NCBI RefSeq assembly: GCF_001570585.1
Contig: NZ_BBXF01000003.1
Location: 283,353 to 347,352 of the forward strand
Direction: 5' to 3'
Source of the DNA: Herbidospora daliensis
Lineage (GTDB): Bacteria > Actinomycetota > Actinomycetes > Streptosporangiales > Streptosporangiaceae
Length of the DNA: 64,000 nucleotides
Both the position numbers and the translations under genes were made by a program. Shown here in pieces: positions 10,101-18,514 of the stretch. The notes under the pieces were generated by a model that was given only the letters and a program-made list of their open reading frames with translations, was not told the DNA's origin and made no database searches. How positions within the stretch are numbered: position 1 is the stretch's first letter; each line of letters opens with the position of its first letter.

Positions 10101-13100
10101 CCGACCACGTCGCGCTCGCCCGGCGGCTGGCCGAGGGCGGCCCCGCCGTCGTGACCGACCTGCGCCTCCTCGACCCCGGCGGCGGCCCGGACGGCCGGGC
10201 CGTCGTGCCGCTGGCCCGGCTCCTGGACGCCTTCGGCGACGAGGGCGGCGACCGCACCCGGGTCGTGATCGTCACGCAGGGCGGGCAGGCGGTCGCGCCG
10301 GGGGAGCGGGCCGACCCGGCCCAGGCCGCCGCCGCGACCCTGCCGATCATCGGCAACCAGGAGTACCTCGCCCTCGACTGCCGCGGCGTGGACCTCGACC
10401 CGCGCGCGGGCGCCGCCGGTCACGCCGGCGTCCTGGCCGCCGAGCTGCGGCGCGCGTCGTCCGACGTGCTCGCCGCCTACCGGAACGGCCGCCGCCACGT
10501 GCGCGAGTTCGCCGCGGCCAAGGCCGCCCCGGAGAAGAGGACCGGGGTGCGCCCCGGCGGCACCTACCTGATCACCGGCGGCCTCGGCGACGTCGGCCTG
10601 CTCGTCGGGGAGCACCTGATCCGGGCCGGCGCGGGCCGGCTGATCCTGACCAGCCGCAGCGGCCCGCGCGGCGACGGCGCCGACCGGCTGCGCGCGCTCG
10701 GCGCGGAGGTGCTCACCCCCCGCGTGGACGTCACCGACGCCGCCGCGATGCGCGCCATGCTGGCCGACGTCGGGCGGGTCGACGGGGTGGTGCACGCCGC
10801 CGCCGAGACCGGGCCCGACACCTTCCTCCCGCTCCGCGACGTCACCGAGGCCGCCGTCGAGCGCCACTTCAGCGCGAAGGTCACCGGCGCCCGCGTGCTC
10901 GCCGAGGTGCTGCCGGAGCTGGACTTCTGCGTCCTGTTCTCCTCCACCTCCGCCATCCTGGGCGGCATCGCGTTCGGCAGCTACTCGGCCGCCAACGCCG
11001 CGCTCACCGCCCTGGCCGGTCGTCCGGGCTGGACGGCCGCGAGCTGGGACACCTGGTCGGTCACGCTGGAGCGCCTCGAAGGCGGCATGGGCGCCAGCAT
11101 GGCCGCCCACTCGATGACCGCCGCCGAGTCCCTGGCCGCGCTCGACCAGGTGATCACGATCGGGCGGCCCGCCGTCGTGGTGGCCGCGGGCGGCCTGACC
11201 GACCGGCTGCCGGCGGTCGCCGCCGAGACCGGACCGGCGTACGCCGCCGAGCGGTTCCCCCGCCCCGAGCTGCCGCAGCCCTACAGCCCGCCGCTGACCG
11301 GCACCGAGCGCGGACTGGCCGAGTTGTGGTCGGAGGTGCTGGGCGTCGAGCCCGTCGGCACCCGCGACAACTTCTTCGACCTCGGCGGGAACTCGCTGGT
11401 CGCGCTCCAGATGCTGGCGCTGGTCAAGAAGCGGTTCGGGGTCGCCGTCCCGACCGTGCTGCTCTTCGAGGCCCCGACCGTCAACCGGCTCGCGGCCATC
11501 CTGGACGAACGCGGCGCCGCGACCCCCGTCGTCAAGCCCGCGGCCAAGCCCGCCGCGCCCGTCGCGGCGACCCGGAGCGACGACGACCGGCGGATCGCCA
11601 TCGTCGGCATGGCCGGCCGGTTCCCCGGCGCGGGCGACGTGGACGCCTTCTGGCGCAACCTGCACGACGGCGTCGAGTCGATCAGCTTCTTCACCCCGGA
11701 GGAGCTCCGAGCGGCCGGCGTCGACGAGGCCCTCGTCCACGACCCCTCGTATGTTCCGGCCCGCCCGATCCTGGACGACGTCGCCGGCTTCGACGCCCAG
11801 TTCTTCGGCATCAGCCCCCGCATGGCCGCGATCACCGACCCGCAGCAGCGCCTGTTCCTCGAAGTCTGCTGGGAGGCCCTGGAGCACGCCGGCTACGGCG
11901 CCCCCGAGCACCGGGGCCGGGTCGGCGTCTACGGCGGCGCCAACATCAGCACCTACCTCCTGCACATGGGCGAACGCCTGATGCGCGAGGACGAGGACGT
12001 CAGCCACTACGAGATCATCATGGGCAACGACAAGGACGCCCTCACCACCACCGTCTCCTACCTGTTCGACCTGCACGGCCCGAGCGTCGCCGTCCAGACG
12101 TTCTGCTCCACCTCCCTGGTCGCCACCCACCTGGCGGTGCAGAGCCTGCGCGCGGGCGACTGCGAGATGGCCCTGGCCGGAGGGGTCTCGATCCGGGTTC
12201 CCGACAAGGTCGGCCACGTCTTCGGCCCCGGCGGCATGGAGTCGCCCGACGGCCACGTCCGCACCTTCGACGCGCAGGCCCGGGGCAGCATGTTCGGCGA
12301 CGGGGCCGCCGTCGTCCTGCTCAAGCGCCTGTCGGACGCGATCAGGGACGGCGACCACGTCTGGGCCGTGATCCGCGGCTCCGCGATGAACAACGACGGC
12401 GCGCTCAAGGTCGGCTACACCGCGCCCAGCGTGGTCGGCCAGGCCCGGGTGATCGCCGACGCGATGGCCGACGCCGACGTCACCGGCGAGGACATCAGCT
12501 ACGTCGAGGCGCACGGCACCGCCACCGAACTCGGCGACCCGATCGAGGTGGCCGCGCTGACCCGCGCGTTCGGCCCGACCGGCGAGACGGGGTACTGCCC
12601 GATCGGCTCGGTCAAGACCAACGTCGGCCACCTCGACCGCGCGGCCGGCGCGAGCGGCCTGATCAAGACTTCCTACGCGCTGAAGAACCAGGTCATCCCG
12701 GCGAGCCTGCACTACACGGCCCCCAACCCCGAGATCGACTTCGACAACAGCCCCTTCTACGTGAACGCCGAGCTCTCCCCGTGGCGGACCCGCGACGGCC
12801 GCCCGCGCATCGCCGGGCTCAACTCGCTCGGGATGGGCGGCACCAACGTCCACATGGTCATCGAGGAGGCCCCGGCGCGGCCCGCCGCCGCCGAGGACGG
12901 GACGGGCCGCCGCCACCAGATCCTGCCGGTCTCGGCCCGCAACGCGGTCGCCGCCGAGGAGGCCGCCCGGCGGCTCGGCGAGCACCTGGCGGCCTCTCCC
13001 GGCACCCGGCTGGCCGACGCCGCGTACACGCTCCAGGTGGGCCGCAAGACCTTCGAGCACCGCAAGGTCGCCGTCGCCACCACCACCTCCGACGCCGTGC

Positions 13101-16100
13101 GCGTCCTCACGGGTGACGGGCTGCTGTCGCGGGTCGACACCGTGCAGGGCCGCCAGACGGCGTTCCTGTTCGCGGGCGTCGGCGAGCAGTACCCGGGCAT
13201 GGTCACCGAGATCCACCGGCGCGAGCCCGTGTTCCGCGCGGCCCTCGACGAGTGCCTGGAGGTGCTGCGCGGCCCGCTCGACGGCGTCGACCTGCCCGGC
13301 CTGGTCGCGGGCGGGCGCGGCGCGGCCGCCGACCTGGCCGTCTTGCTCGGCCGGGCCACCGGCGACAAGGCCGACGACCGGGCCGCCACGCTGCGGCGCA
13401 CCGAGATCGCCCAGCCGGCCCTGTTCGCCGTCGAGTACGCCCTGGCCCGCACCCTGATGGCCTGGGGCGTGCAGCCCCGGCTGATGCTCGGCTACAGCCT
13501 CGGCGAGTACGTCGCGGCCTGCCTGGCCGGGGTGCTCTCGCTGCCGGACGCGCTCGCCCTGGTCGCGCACCGGGCGGCGCTGATCTCCACGTTGCCCGCC
13601 GGGTCGATGGTCGCCGTCTCGATGCCCGCCGAGGACGTGCGCCGCAAGTTCCGGCTGGAGCGGCGCGGCCTCGACCTCGCCGCCGTCAACGGACCGCAGG
13701 TCTCGGTGGTCGCCGGTCCGGCCGACGAGATGGAGCGGCTGGTCGCCGAGCTGCGCCGGGCCGAGATCCCGTGCCGGGCGCTGGAGACCACGCACGCCTT
13801 CCACTCCCGGATGCTCCGGCCGGTCGCCGGGGAGCTGACCGACTGGGTGAAGGCCAACGTCCGGCTGAACCCGCCGGAGCTCCCCTACATCTCCAACCTG
13901 ACCGGCGAGCTCGCCGACGCCGACCTGGTCTGCGACCCGGGCTACTGGGCCGAGCACATGTGCGGGACGGTCCGGTTCGGCACCGGCGTCGAGACCCTGC
14001 TGGCCGACCCCGAGCTGGCCGTCGTCGAGATCGGGCCCGGCCAGTCGCTCGGCGCGCTGGTCCGCGGGGCGGGCTGCCCGCCCCAGCGGTGGCCGCTGAT
14101 CCTGCACGCGCTGCCCGGCGGCAGCGACCCGCGCCCCGACGACGAGGCGCTGGCCGGCTGCCTGGCCCGCCTCTGGCTGGTCGGCGCGGAGCTCGACTGG
14201 AACGCCTACCACGGGCGGCTGCCCGACGCCGGGACCGACGGCCTGCCGGGCCGGATCCCGCTGCCCACCTACCCGTTCCAGCGGCGCCGCTACTGGATCG
14301 AGGGGACGCCGGGCCCGGCCGGGCCGAAGACGAAGCCGTCGGCCCTGGAGAGCGGCAGCATCTTCGACGCGATCACCAGCCTGCCCAAGCTGCCCGAGGA
14401 GCAGTGGCTCCACCTGCCGGTCTGGCGGCAGACCGCGGCCCCCGCGCCCGGCGCGGACCAGCCGGCCACGTGGCTCGTCTTCACCCGCGAGGGCGCGGCC
14501 GACGAGGTGACCGCCGACCTCGCCGCGACCGGCGCGACCGTCGTCCAGGTCCGCCCCGGCGAGGGCTACGCCGCCACCGGCGACGGCCACACGGTCCGCC
14601 CGGGGAACGTGGCCGACGCGCTCGCCCTGCTGCGCGACCTGCGCGCCGCCGGGCGGGGGCTCGACCGGGTCGTGCACCTGTGGAACCTGGAGCCCGGCGA
14701 CGGCCCGGTCGAGAACACCGTCGAGTACGGCCTGCACACCCTGGTCGCCCTCGCCAGGGCGGCGGGGGAGTCGGGCGTCGACGGCTGGTCGCTGGACATC
14801 GCGGTCCGCGGCACCCAGGAGGTCCTCCCCGGCGAGGTCCGCGACCCCGACGGCTCGACGCTGCTCGGCCCGGCGCTGGTGATCCCCCTGGAGTACCCGA
14901 GGGTCACCACCCGCTTCATCGACCTCGACACCCCCTCGGGCCTGGCCGCCGAGCTGGCCCGCCCGCAGACCGACCGGATCGTGGCGCTGCGCCGGGGCCG
15001 CCGCTACCTGCCCGGCTACGAGACCATGGCCACCCCGGAGGCCGCGCCGCTGCGCGACGGCGGCGTCTACCTGATCACCGGCGGCCTGGGCGGCATCGCG
15101 CTCGGCCTGGCCGAACGCATGGCCCGCGACGTCAAGGCCCGGCTCGTCCTGCTCGCCCGGTCCGGCCTGTCGGGCCGGCCCGAGGCCGCCCGGCGGGTCG
15201 AGGCCATCGGCGACCTCGGCGGCGAGGTCGAGATCGTGGTCGGCGACGTGTCCGACCCGGCCGCGGTGAAGCGGGCGGTCGACACGGCGATCGAGCGGTT
15301 CGGCGCGCTCCACGGCGTCCTGCACGCGGCCGGCCTCCCGGCCATGGGCCTGATGCAGTTCAAGCGGCCCCGGGAACTGGACGCCGTGCTCGCCCCCAAG
15401 ATCGCCGGAACGCGGGCGCTGGAAGAGGCCCTGCGCATCGGCGAACCCGACGAGATCGAGCTGGACTTCCTGGCGCTGTTCTCCTCGATCACCTCCGCCA
15501 CCGGCGGCGGCCCCGGCCAGGTGGACTACTGCGCCGCCAACGCCTACCTCGACGGCTACGCCCTCCGGCTGGCCGCGACCGGCCGCAACGTCGTGTCGAT
15601 CGACTGGGGCGAGTGGACCTGGAACGCCTGGGAGGCCGGCCTGGCCGGCTACGACGAGGGCCTGCAGACCTTCTTCAAGGAGAACCGGGCCCGGGTCGGC
15701 ATCGGCTTCGAGGAGGGGTACCGCTCGCTGCTGCGCGCCCTGGCCAGCGGCGAACCGCGAGTGGTCGTCTCCACCCAGGACTTCGAGACCGTCGTCACCG
15801 GCAGCGCGCTGTTCAACCTGGAGGCGGTGACCGCGCCCGCCGGCGCGGGCGCCCCCGGCGACCGGCACCCCCGGCCCGAGCTGGTCACCCCCTACCAGGA
15901 GCCGTCGGGGCCGAAGGAGGAGGCCATCGCGGCCATCTGGGGCGAGGCGCTGCGCCTCGACCGGATCGGCGTGCTCGACAACTTCTTCGAGCTGGGCGGC
16001 AACTCGCTGCTGGGCGTCAGCATCGTGGCCGCCCTGCGCCGCGAGTTCGCCCTCGCCGAGCTCCCGCCGCACATCCTGTACGAGGCCCCGACCGTGGCCG

Positions 16101-16228
16101 CGCTGGCCACGACCATCGAGGCCCTCACCTCCGGACCGAAACCGGCGGGCGAGAACGGGGGCAGCCACGTCCGCGCGCAGCTCCGCCGCTCGGGCCTGGA
16201 GTCGTCGGCCTCCCGCCGACGCAGATGA
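7133..16228 (+). CDS. Bimodular type I polyketide synthase: KS-AT-KR-ACP-KS-AT-KR-ACP
   Basis: 3031 residues from ATG 7133, chosen because GAGGA lies about 8 bp upstream; an in-frame GTG at 7118 overlapping the previous stop is the alternative. Module 1: KS Cys185 in SYCSTS, AT Ser638 (GYSLGE) with HAFH at 738, KR near 1140-1380 with an intact Ser/Tyr pair, ACP Ser1421. Module 2: KS from about 1487 with Cys1658 in TFCSTS, AT Ser2122 with HAFH at 2221, KR from about 2645 with Tyr2799, ACP Ser2958. The KS sites have CSTS instead of the usual DTACSSS. In the second KR the third glycine of the nucleotide motif is Ala (TGGLGGIA). The N-terminus is acidic (ADDVVDEES) and the C-terminus basic (SASRRRR), with no recognisable docking helices. 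Each module should add a malonyl-type unit and leave a hydroxyl. Confidence 0.95.
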   Translation: MGADDVVDEESAGTDIAIVGMSGRFPGAPGVAELWAAIRAGRSGVTRFTDEELRAAGVPDDLLADPGYVKAGAVIDGVELFDAGFFGFSPKEAQILDPQHRLFLEHSWEALEDAGCDPTRFDGAIGVFGGSAWSSYLQNNLVPSEVSAIMGELAVGLANDKDSLTTRVSHTLGLTGPSYSVQSYCSTSLVAICAAASSLAAFESDLALAGGVAVGVPHRVGYLYQQGGIAPPDGECRAFDAGGLGAPLGSGVGVVALRRLEDALADGDQIYAVIRGWAVNNDAGRKVGFTAPGVQGQAAVMAEALAAAGLTPADIDYVEAHGTGTALGDAAELAALQQVFRGQDLLIGSVKPNVGHLDRAAGVTNLIKAALALRNGEIPPTRNLSTPNAQLGAGEARLDVVTDLRAWPDAAGRTRRAGVSAFGIGGTNAHVVLEQAPRTARPADAPRPQLLIWSARSAKAADELTGRLADHLAGAPDLRLGDVAHTLAAGRRVFEHRRFLVAATAGEAADGMRDAGVLGRAESRADRPVGFLIPGTGEQYPGLAEDLYATEPAFRAALDECRTILRTRMDGADPLEEMLRPRDTRAGGGLGALLGRDAAPSAAMPTALLHPALFSVEYALATTLIGWGVTPAVLAGYSLGEYVAACLAGVLSLESALALVAHRATLIDALPEGVMSAVPLGAADLAARIARAGVAGVDVAAENGPDLTVLAGEPAAMDEVRALLAADGIPCRPLATGHAFHSRMMEPVRAELTAWIAANVELAAPRIPYVSNVTGELITDAQAVDPGYWAEHMCAPVRFDAVLGTLLAQGDHALLELGPGQSLGAMVRAHRDCPRDRWPLVVPTLPAAADPRPAGTVLAEAVGRLWLAGVPIDWTGYRHDRPAAKVGLPTYPFQRERYWIDAPAGRPAEAPRLAADPDHVQLLETRWAAEPLPAETDATGRHVLFADGTGVADALAQALRADGGDVVTVHAGAAFAEVPGGFTIDPASAADHVALARRLAEGGPAVVTDLRLLDPGGGPDGRAVVPLARLLDAFGDEGGDRTRVVIVTQGGQAVAPGERADPAQAAAATLPIIGNQEYLALDCRGVDLDPRAGAAGHAGVLAAELRRASSDVLAAYRNGRRHVREFAAAKAAPEKRTGVRPGGTYLITGGLGDVGLLVGEHLIRAGAGRLILTSRSGPRGDGADRLRALGAEVLTPRVDVTDAAAMRAMLADVGRVDGVVHAAAETGPDTFLPLRDVTEAAVERHFSAKVTGARVLAEVLPELDFCVLFSSTSAILGGIAFGSYSAANAALTALAGRPGWTAASWDTWSVTLERLEGGMGASMAAHSMTAAESLAALDQVITIGRPAVVVAAGGLTDRLPAVAAETGPAYAAERFPRPELPQPYSPPLTGTERGLAELWSEVLGVEPVGTRDNFFDLGGNSLVALQMLALVKKRFGVAVPTVLLFEAPTVNRLAAILDERGAATPVVKPAAKPAAPVAATRSDDDRRIAIVGMAGRFPGAGDVDAFWRNLHDGVESISFFTPEELRAAGVDEALVHDPSYVPARPILDDVAGFDAQFFGISPRMAAITDPQQRLFLEVCWEALEHAGYGAPEHRGRVGVYGGANISTYLLHMGERLMREDEDVSHYEIIMGNDKDALTTTVSYLFDLHGPSVAVQTFCSTSLVATHLAVQSLRAGDCEMALAGGVSIRVPDKVGHVFGPGGMESPDGHVRTFDAQARGSMFGDGAAVVLLKRLSDAIRDGDHVWAVIRGSAMNNDGALKVGYTAPSVVGQARVIADAMADADVTGEDISYVEAHGTATELGDPIEVAALTRAFGPTGETGYCPIGSVKTNVGHLDRAAGASGLIKTSYALKNQVIPASLHYTAPNPEIDFDNSPFYVNAELSPWRTRDGRPRIAGLNSLGMGGTNVHMVIEEAPARPAAAEDGTGRRHQILPVSARNAVAAEEAARRLGEHLAASPGTRLADAAYTLQVGRKTFEHRKVAVATTTSDAVRVLTGDGLLSRVDTVQGRQTAFLFAGVGEQYPGMVTEIHRREPVFRAALDECLEVLRGPLDGVDLPGLVAGGRGAAADLAVLLGRATGDKADDRAATLRRTEIAQPALFAVEYALARTLMAWGVQPRLMLGYSLGEYVAACLAGVLSLPDALALVAHRAALISTLPAGSMVAVSMPAEDVRRKFRLERRGLDLAAVNGPQVSVVAGPADEMERLVAELRRAEIPCRALETTHAFHSRMLRPVAGELTDWVKANVRLNPPELPYISNLTGELADADLVCDPGYWAEHMCGTVRFGTGVETLLADPELAVVEIGPGQSLGALVRGAGCPPQRWPLILHALPGGSDPRPDDEALAGCLARLWLVGAELDWNAYHGRLPDAGTDGLPGRIPLPTYPFQRRRYWIEGTPGPAGPKTKPSALESGSIFDAITSLPKLPEEQWLHLPVWRQTAAPAPGADQPATWLVFTREGAADEVTADLAATGATVVQVRPGEGYAATGDGHTVRPGNVADALALLRDLRAAGRGLDRVVHLWNLEPGDGPVENTVEYGLHTLVALARAAGESGVDGWSLDIAVRGTQEVLPGEVRDPDGSTLLGPALVIPLEYPRVTTRFIDLDTPSGLAAELARPQTDRIVALRRGRRYLPGYETMATPEAAPLRDGGVYLITGGLGGIALGLAERMARDVKARLVLLARSGLSGRPEAARRVEAIGDLGGEVEIVVGDVSDPAAVKRAVDTAIERFGALHGVLHAAGLPAMGLMQFKRPRELDAVLAPKIAGTRALEEALRIGEPDEIELDFLALFSSITSATGGGPGQVDYCAANAYLDGYALRLAATGRNVVSIDWGEWTWNAWEAGLAGYDEGLQTFFKENRARVGIGFEEGYRSLLRALASGEPRVVVSTQDFETVVTGSALFNLEAVTAPAGAGAPGDRHPRPELVTPYQEPSGPKEEAIAAIWGEALRLDRIGVLDNFFELGGNSLLGVSIVAALRREFALAELPPHILYEAPTVAALATTIEALTSGPKPAGENGGSHVRAQLRRSGLESSASRRRR

Positions 16229-16256
16229 AGCCATCTTTCACAGAAACGGAGAGGTC

Positions 16257-17105
16257 ATGACCCTTATCGGTGTGGTGGGCGCCGGCGTGATGGGCGTCGG
16301 CGTGGCCCAGAACCTGGCCCAGACCGGCCACGAGGTGGTCCTGGTGGACAAGGACGAGGAGATCCTCGCCGCGGCCCGCGCCACCATCTGGCGCAACGCC
16401 AGGATGAGCCGCCTGATGGGCGGCCCGGCGCTGGACCCCGATGACGTGCTGTCCCGGATCACCACCGCGGTGGGCGCCGAGGCGGTCGCCAAGGCCGACG
16501 TCGTCATCGAGAACGTGACGGAGAACTGGGACGTCAAGCGGGCGGTCTACGAGACGATGGACGCGGTCTGCGGGCCCGACACCGTCTTCGTGGTCAACAC
16601 CTCGGCGATCCCGATCACCAAGGTCGCCGCCGTCACCGGCCGCCCCGACAAGGTCGTCGGGGTGCACTTCATGAACCCGGTCCCGGCCAAGCCGGCGTGC
16701 GAGCTGATCCCCGGCTTCCACACCACCGCCGAGACCGTCGAGCGGGTCCGCGACCTGCTGTCGGCGATGGGCAAGAAGGCCATCGACGTCAAGGACGCCT
16801 GCGGCTTCGTCTCCAACCGCGTCCTGATGCTCACCGTGAACGAGGCCGCGTTCCTCGTCCACGAGGGCGTCGCCACCGCCGAGTCGGTCGACGAGGTGTT
16901 CCGGAGCTGCTTCGGCCACCCGATGGGCCCGCTGGAGACGGCCGACCTGATCGGCGTCGACACGATCCTCTACAGCGTCGAGGTGCTCTACGAGCACTAC
17001 GCCGACAGCAAGTACCGGCCCTGCCCGCTGCTCAAGCAGATGACCGACGCGGGCCTGCACGGCCGCAAGTCGGGCCGCGGTTTCTACACCTACGACGCCA
17101 ACTAA
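16257..17105 (+). CDS. 3-hydroxyacyl-CoA dehydrogenase-like enzyme of hydroxymalonyl/methoxymalonyl-ACP synthesis (FkbK-like)
   Basis: 282 residues, the size of the 3-hydroxybutyryl-CoA dehydrogenase family. The NAD-binding motif GAGVMG is at 8-13, and the family motif around NPVPAK is present in the middle. In FK520-, ansamitocin- and zwittermicin-type clusters this family oxidises the C3 hydroxyl of ACP-bound glycerate on the way to an alpha-hydroxylated malonyl-ACP. The assignment rests on the gene order: it directly precedes a free ACP, an acyl-CoA dehydrogenase and an FkbH-like protein. It starts 28 bp after the bimodular PKS gene, with GGAGAGG before the ATG, so it is probably co-transcribed with it. 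An unrelated fatty-acid role is unlikely in this context. Confidence 0.9.
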   Translation: MTLIGVVGAGVMGVGVAQNLAQTGHEVVLVDKDEEILAAARATIWRNARMSRLMGGPALDPDDVLSRITTAVGAEAVAKADVVIENVTENWDVKRAVYETMDAVCGPDTVFVVNTSAIPITKVAAVTGRPDKVVGVHFMNPVPAKPACELIPGFHTTAETVERVRDLLSAMGKKAIDVKDACGFVSNRVLMLTVNEAAFLVHEGVATAESVDEVFRSCFGHPMGPLETADLIGVDTILYSVEVLYEHYADSKYRPCPLLKQMTDAGLHGRKSGRGFYTYDAN

Positions 17106-17115
17106 GGAGCCAGAC

Positions 17116-17364
17116 ATGTCCGCCAACGCCAAAGAGCAGATCCTCGACTTCGTGCGCGCCCGCTACCCGCAGGCGGAGATCGACGAGACCCAGGACATCT
17201 TCGCCCTGGGCTTCGTGAACTCGCTGTTCGCCATGGAGCTGGTGATGTTCATCGAGAAGACGTTCGAGGTCACCATCCCCAACGACGAGTTGAAGATCGA
17301 CAACTTCCGGTCGGCCGAGACCATGTCGGAGCTGGTCGACCGGCTTTCGCCCGCACGAGTCTGA
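17116..17364 (+). CDS. Free-standing acyl carrier protein for extender-unit synthesis (FkbJ-like)
   Basis: 82 residues, one carrier domain. The predicted phosphopantetheine attachment residue is Ser36 in GFVNSLFAM, a variant of the usual GxDS typical of the FkbJ group of ACPs, rather than of PKS or fatty-acid ACPs. It lies 10 bp after the dehydrogenase and 1 bp before the acyl-CoA dehydrogenase gene. Its expected role is to carry the glyceryl unit loaded by the FkbH-like protein and to present the finished hydroxymalonyl unit to a PKS acyltransferase. It needs activation by a phosphopantetheinyl transferase, for which the Sfp-type gene 3 kb downstream is a candidate. Confidence 0.92.
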   Translation: MSANAKEQILDFVRARYPQAEIDETQDIFALGFVNSLFAMELVMFIEKTFEVTIPNDELKIDNFRSAETMSELVDRLSPARV

Positions 17365-17365
17365 C

Positions 17366-18514
17366 ATGACGACCCAGGCTGAGATCGCGCCGGGCGTGCT
17401 CCAGGTCACCGACCGGAAGTCCGCCCGGGCGTTCGTCGACACCCACATCGTCCCGTACGCCGACGCGTACGACCGGCAGGGCCGGGTCCCCGAGGAGCTC
17501 CTGGAGCGGATGACCGCCGCCGGGCTCTGGGCCCCCTTCCTCCCCCGGGACACCGGGGGAGGGGGCATGGACCTGGTCACCCTCGGCGAGGTCCACGAGG
17601 AGGTCGGCCGAGGCTGCTCCTCGGTGCGCAGCCTGCTGACCGTCCACACGATGGTGTCGTGGGCGGTGCAGCGGTGGGGCAGCCCGGCGCAGCGCGAGCA
17701 GTGGGTGCCGGCGCTCGGCCGGGGAGACGTGCTCGCCGCGTTCTGCCTGTCCGAGCCCGGCGCCGGCAGCGACGCCTCCGGGATCGCCAGCAACGTCGTG
17801 GAGAAGAACGGCGGCTGGGTGCTCAACGGCGTCAAGAAGTGGATCACCAACGGCCAGCGGGCCGACCTGTTCCTGGTCTTCGCCCGCACGGCCACCAGCA
17901 TCGGGGCGTTCCTGGTCCCCAGGGACACCCCCGGCGTCGAGGTGACGCCGATCGAGGACGTGCTCGGCACCCGGGCGTCGATGATCGCGGAGATCTCCTT
18001 CCGCGACGTCGCGCTCGGCCCCGACGCGCTGCTCGGCCCGAGCGGCTTCACCGCCGGCATGGTGCTGACGGGCACCCTGGACCTCGGCCGCTACAGCGTG
18101 GCGACCGGCTCGGTCGGCATCATCCAGGCGGCGCTGGAGGCCTGCGCCGCGTACGCCTCCCGCCGCACCGTCGGCGGGTCGCTCCTCAAGGATCTGCCGC
18201 TGATCCAGGCGAAGCTCTCCGACATGGTCACCGACGCGCGGGCGGCCCGGCTGCTCGTCGCGGAGGCCGGCCGCCTCAAGGACGCCGGGGAGGCGTCCAC
18301 GATCATGGCGACCTGGGTGGCGAAGTACTTCGCCTCCACCGCCGCCGCCCGGCACGCGTCCGAGGCGGTCCAGATCCACGGCGCGAACGGCTGCGGCCAC
18401 GACTACCCGGTGGCGCGGCTGTACCGGGACGCCAAGGTCATGGAGATCATCGAGGGCAGCAACGAGATCCAGCGCATCACCATCGCCGGCCAGGCAGAAC
18501 GGGAGATCATCTGA
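17366..18514 (+). CDS. Acyl-CoA/acyl-ACP dehydrogenase of the hydroxymalonyl-ACP pathway (FkbI-like)
   Basis: 382 residues, the normal length for a single-domain FAD acyl-CoA dehydrogenase. Family motifs include LSEPGAGSDASG for FAD and substrate binding and, near the C-terminus, EGSNEIQR with the probable catalytic base Glu363. In FkbI-type pathways this flavoprotein works on the ACP-bound glyceryl-derived intermediate to give the carboxylated, alpha-hydroxylated unit. The start ATG lies 1 bp after the ACP stop, and the stop overlaps the next start (TGATG), so translation of the cassette is tightly coupled. Confidence 0.92.
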   Translation: MTTQAEIAPGVLQVTDRKSARAFVDTHIVPYADAYDRQGRVPEELLERMTAAGLWAPFLPRDTGGGGMDLVTLGEVHEEVGRGCSSVRSLLTVHTMVSWAVQRWGSPAQREQWVPALGRGDVLAAFCLSEPGAGSDASGIASNVVEKNGGWVLNGVKKWITNGQRADLFLVFARTATSIGAFLVPRDTPGVEVTPIEDVLGTRASMIAEISFRDVALGPDALLGPSGFTAGMVLTGTLDLGRYSVATGSVGIIQAALEACAAYASRRTVGGSLLKDLPLIQAKLSDMVTDARAARLLVAEAGRLKDAGEASTIMATWVAKYFASTAAARHASEAVQIHGANGCGHDYPVARLYRDAKVMEIIEGSNEIQRITIAGQAEREII

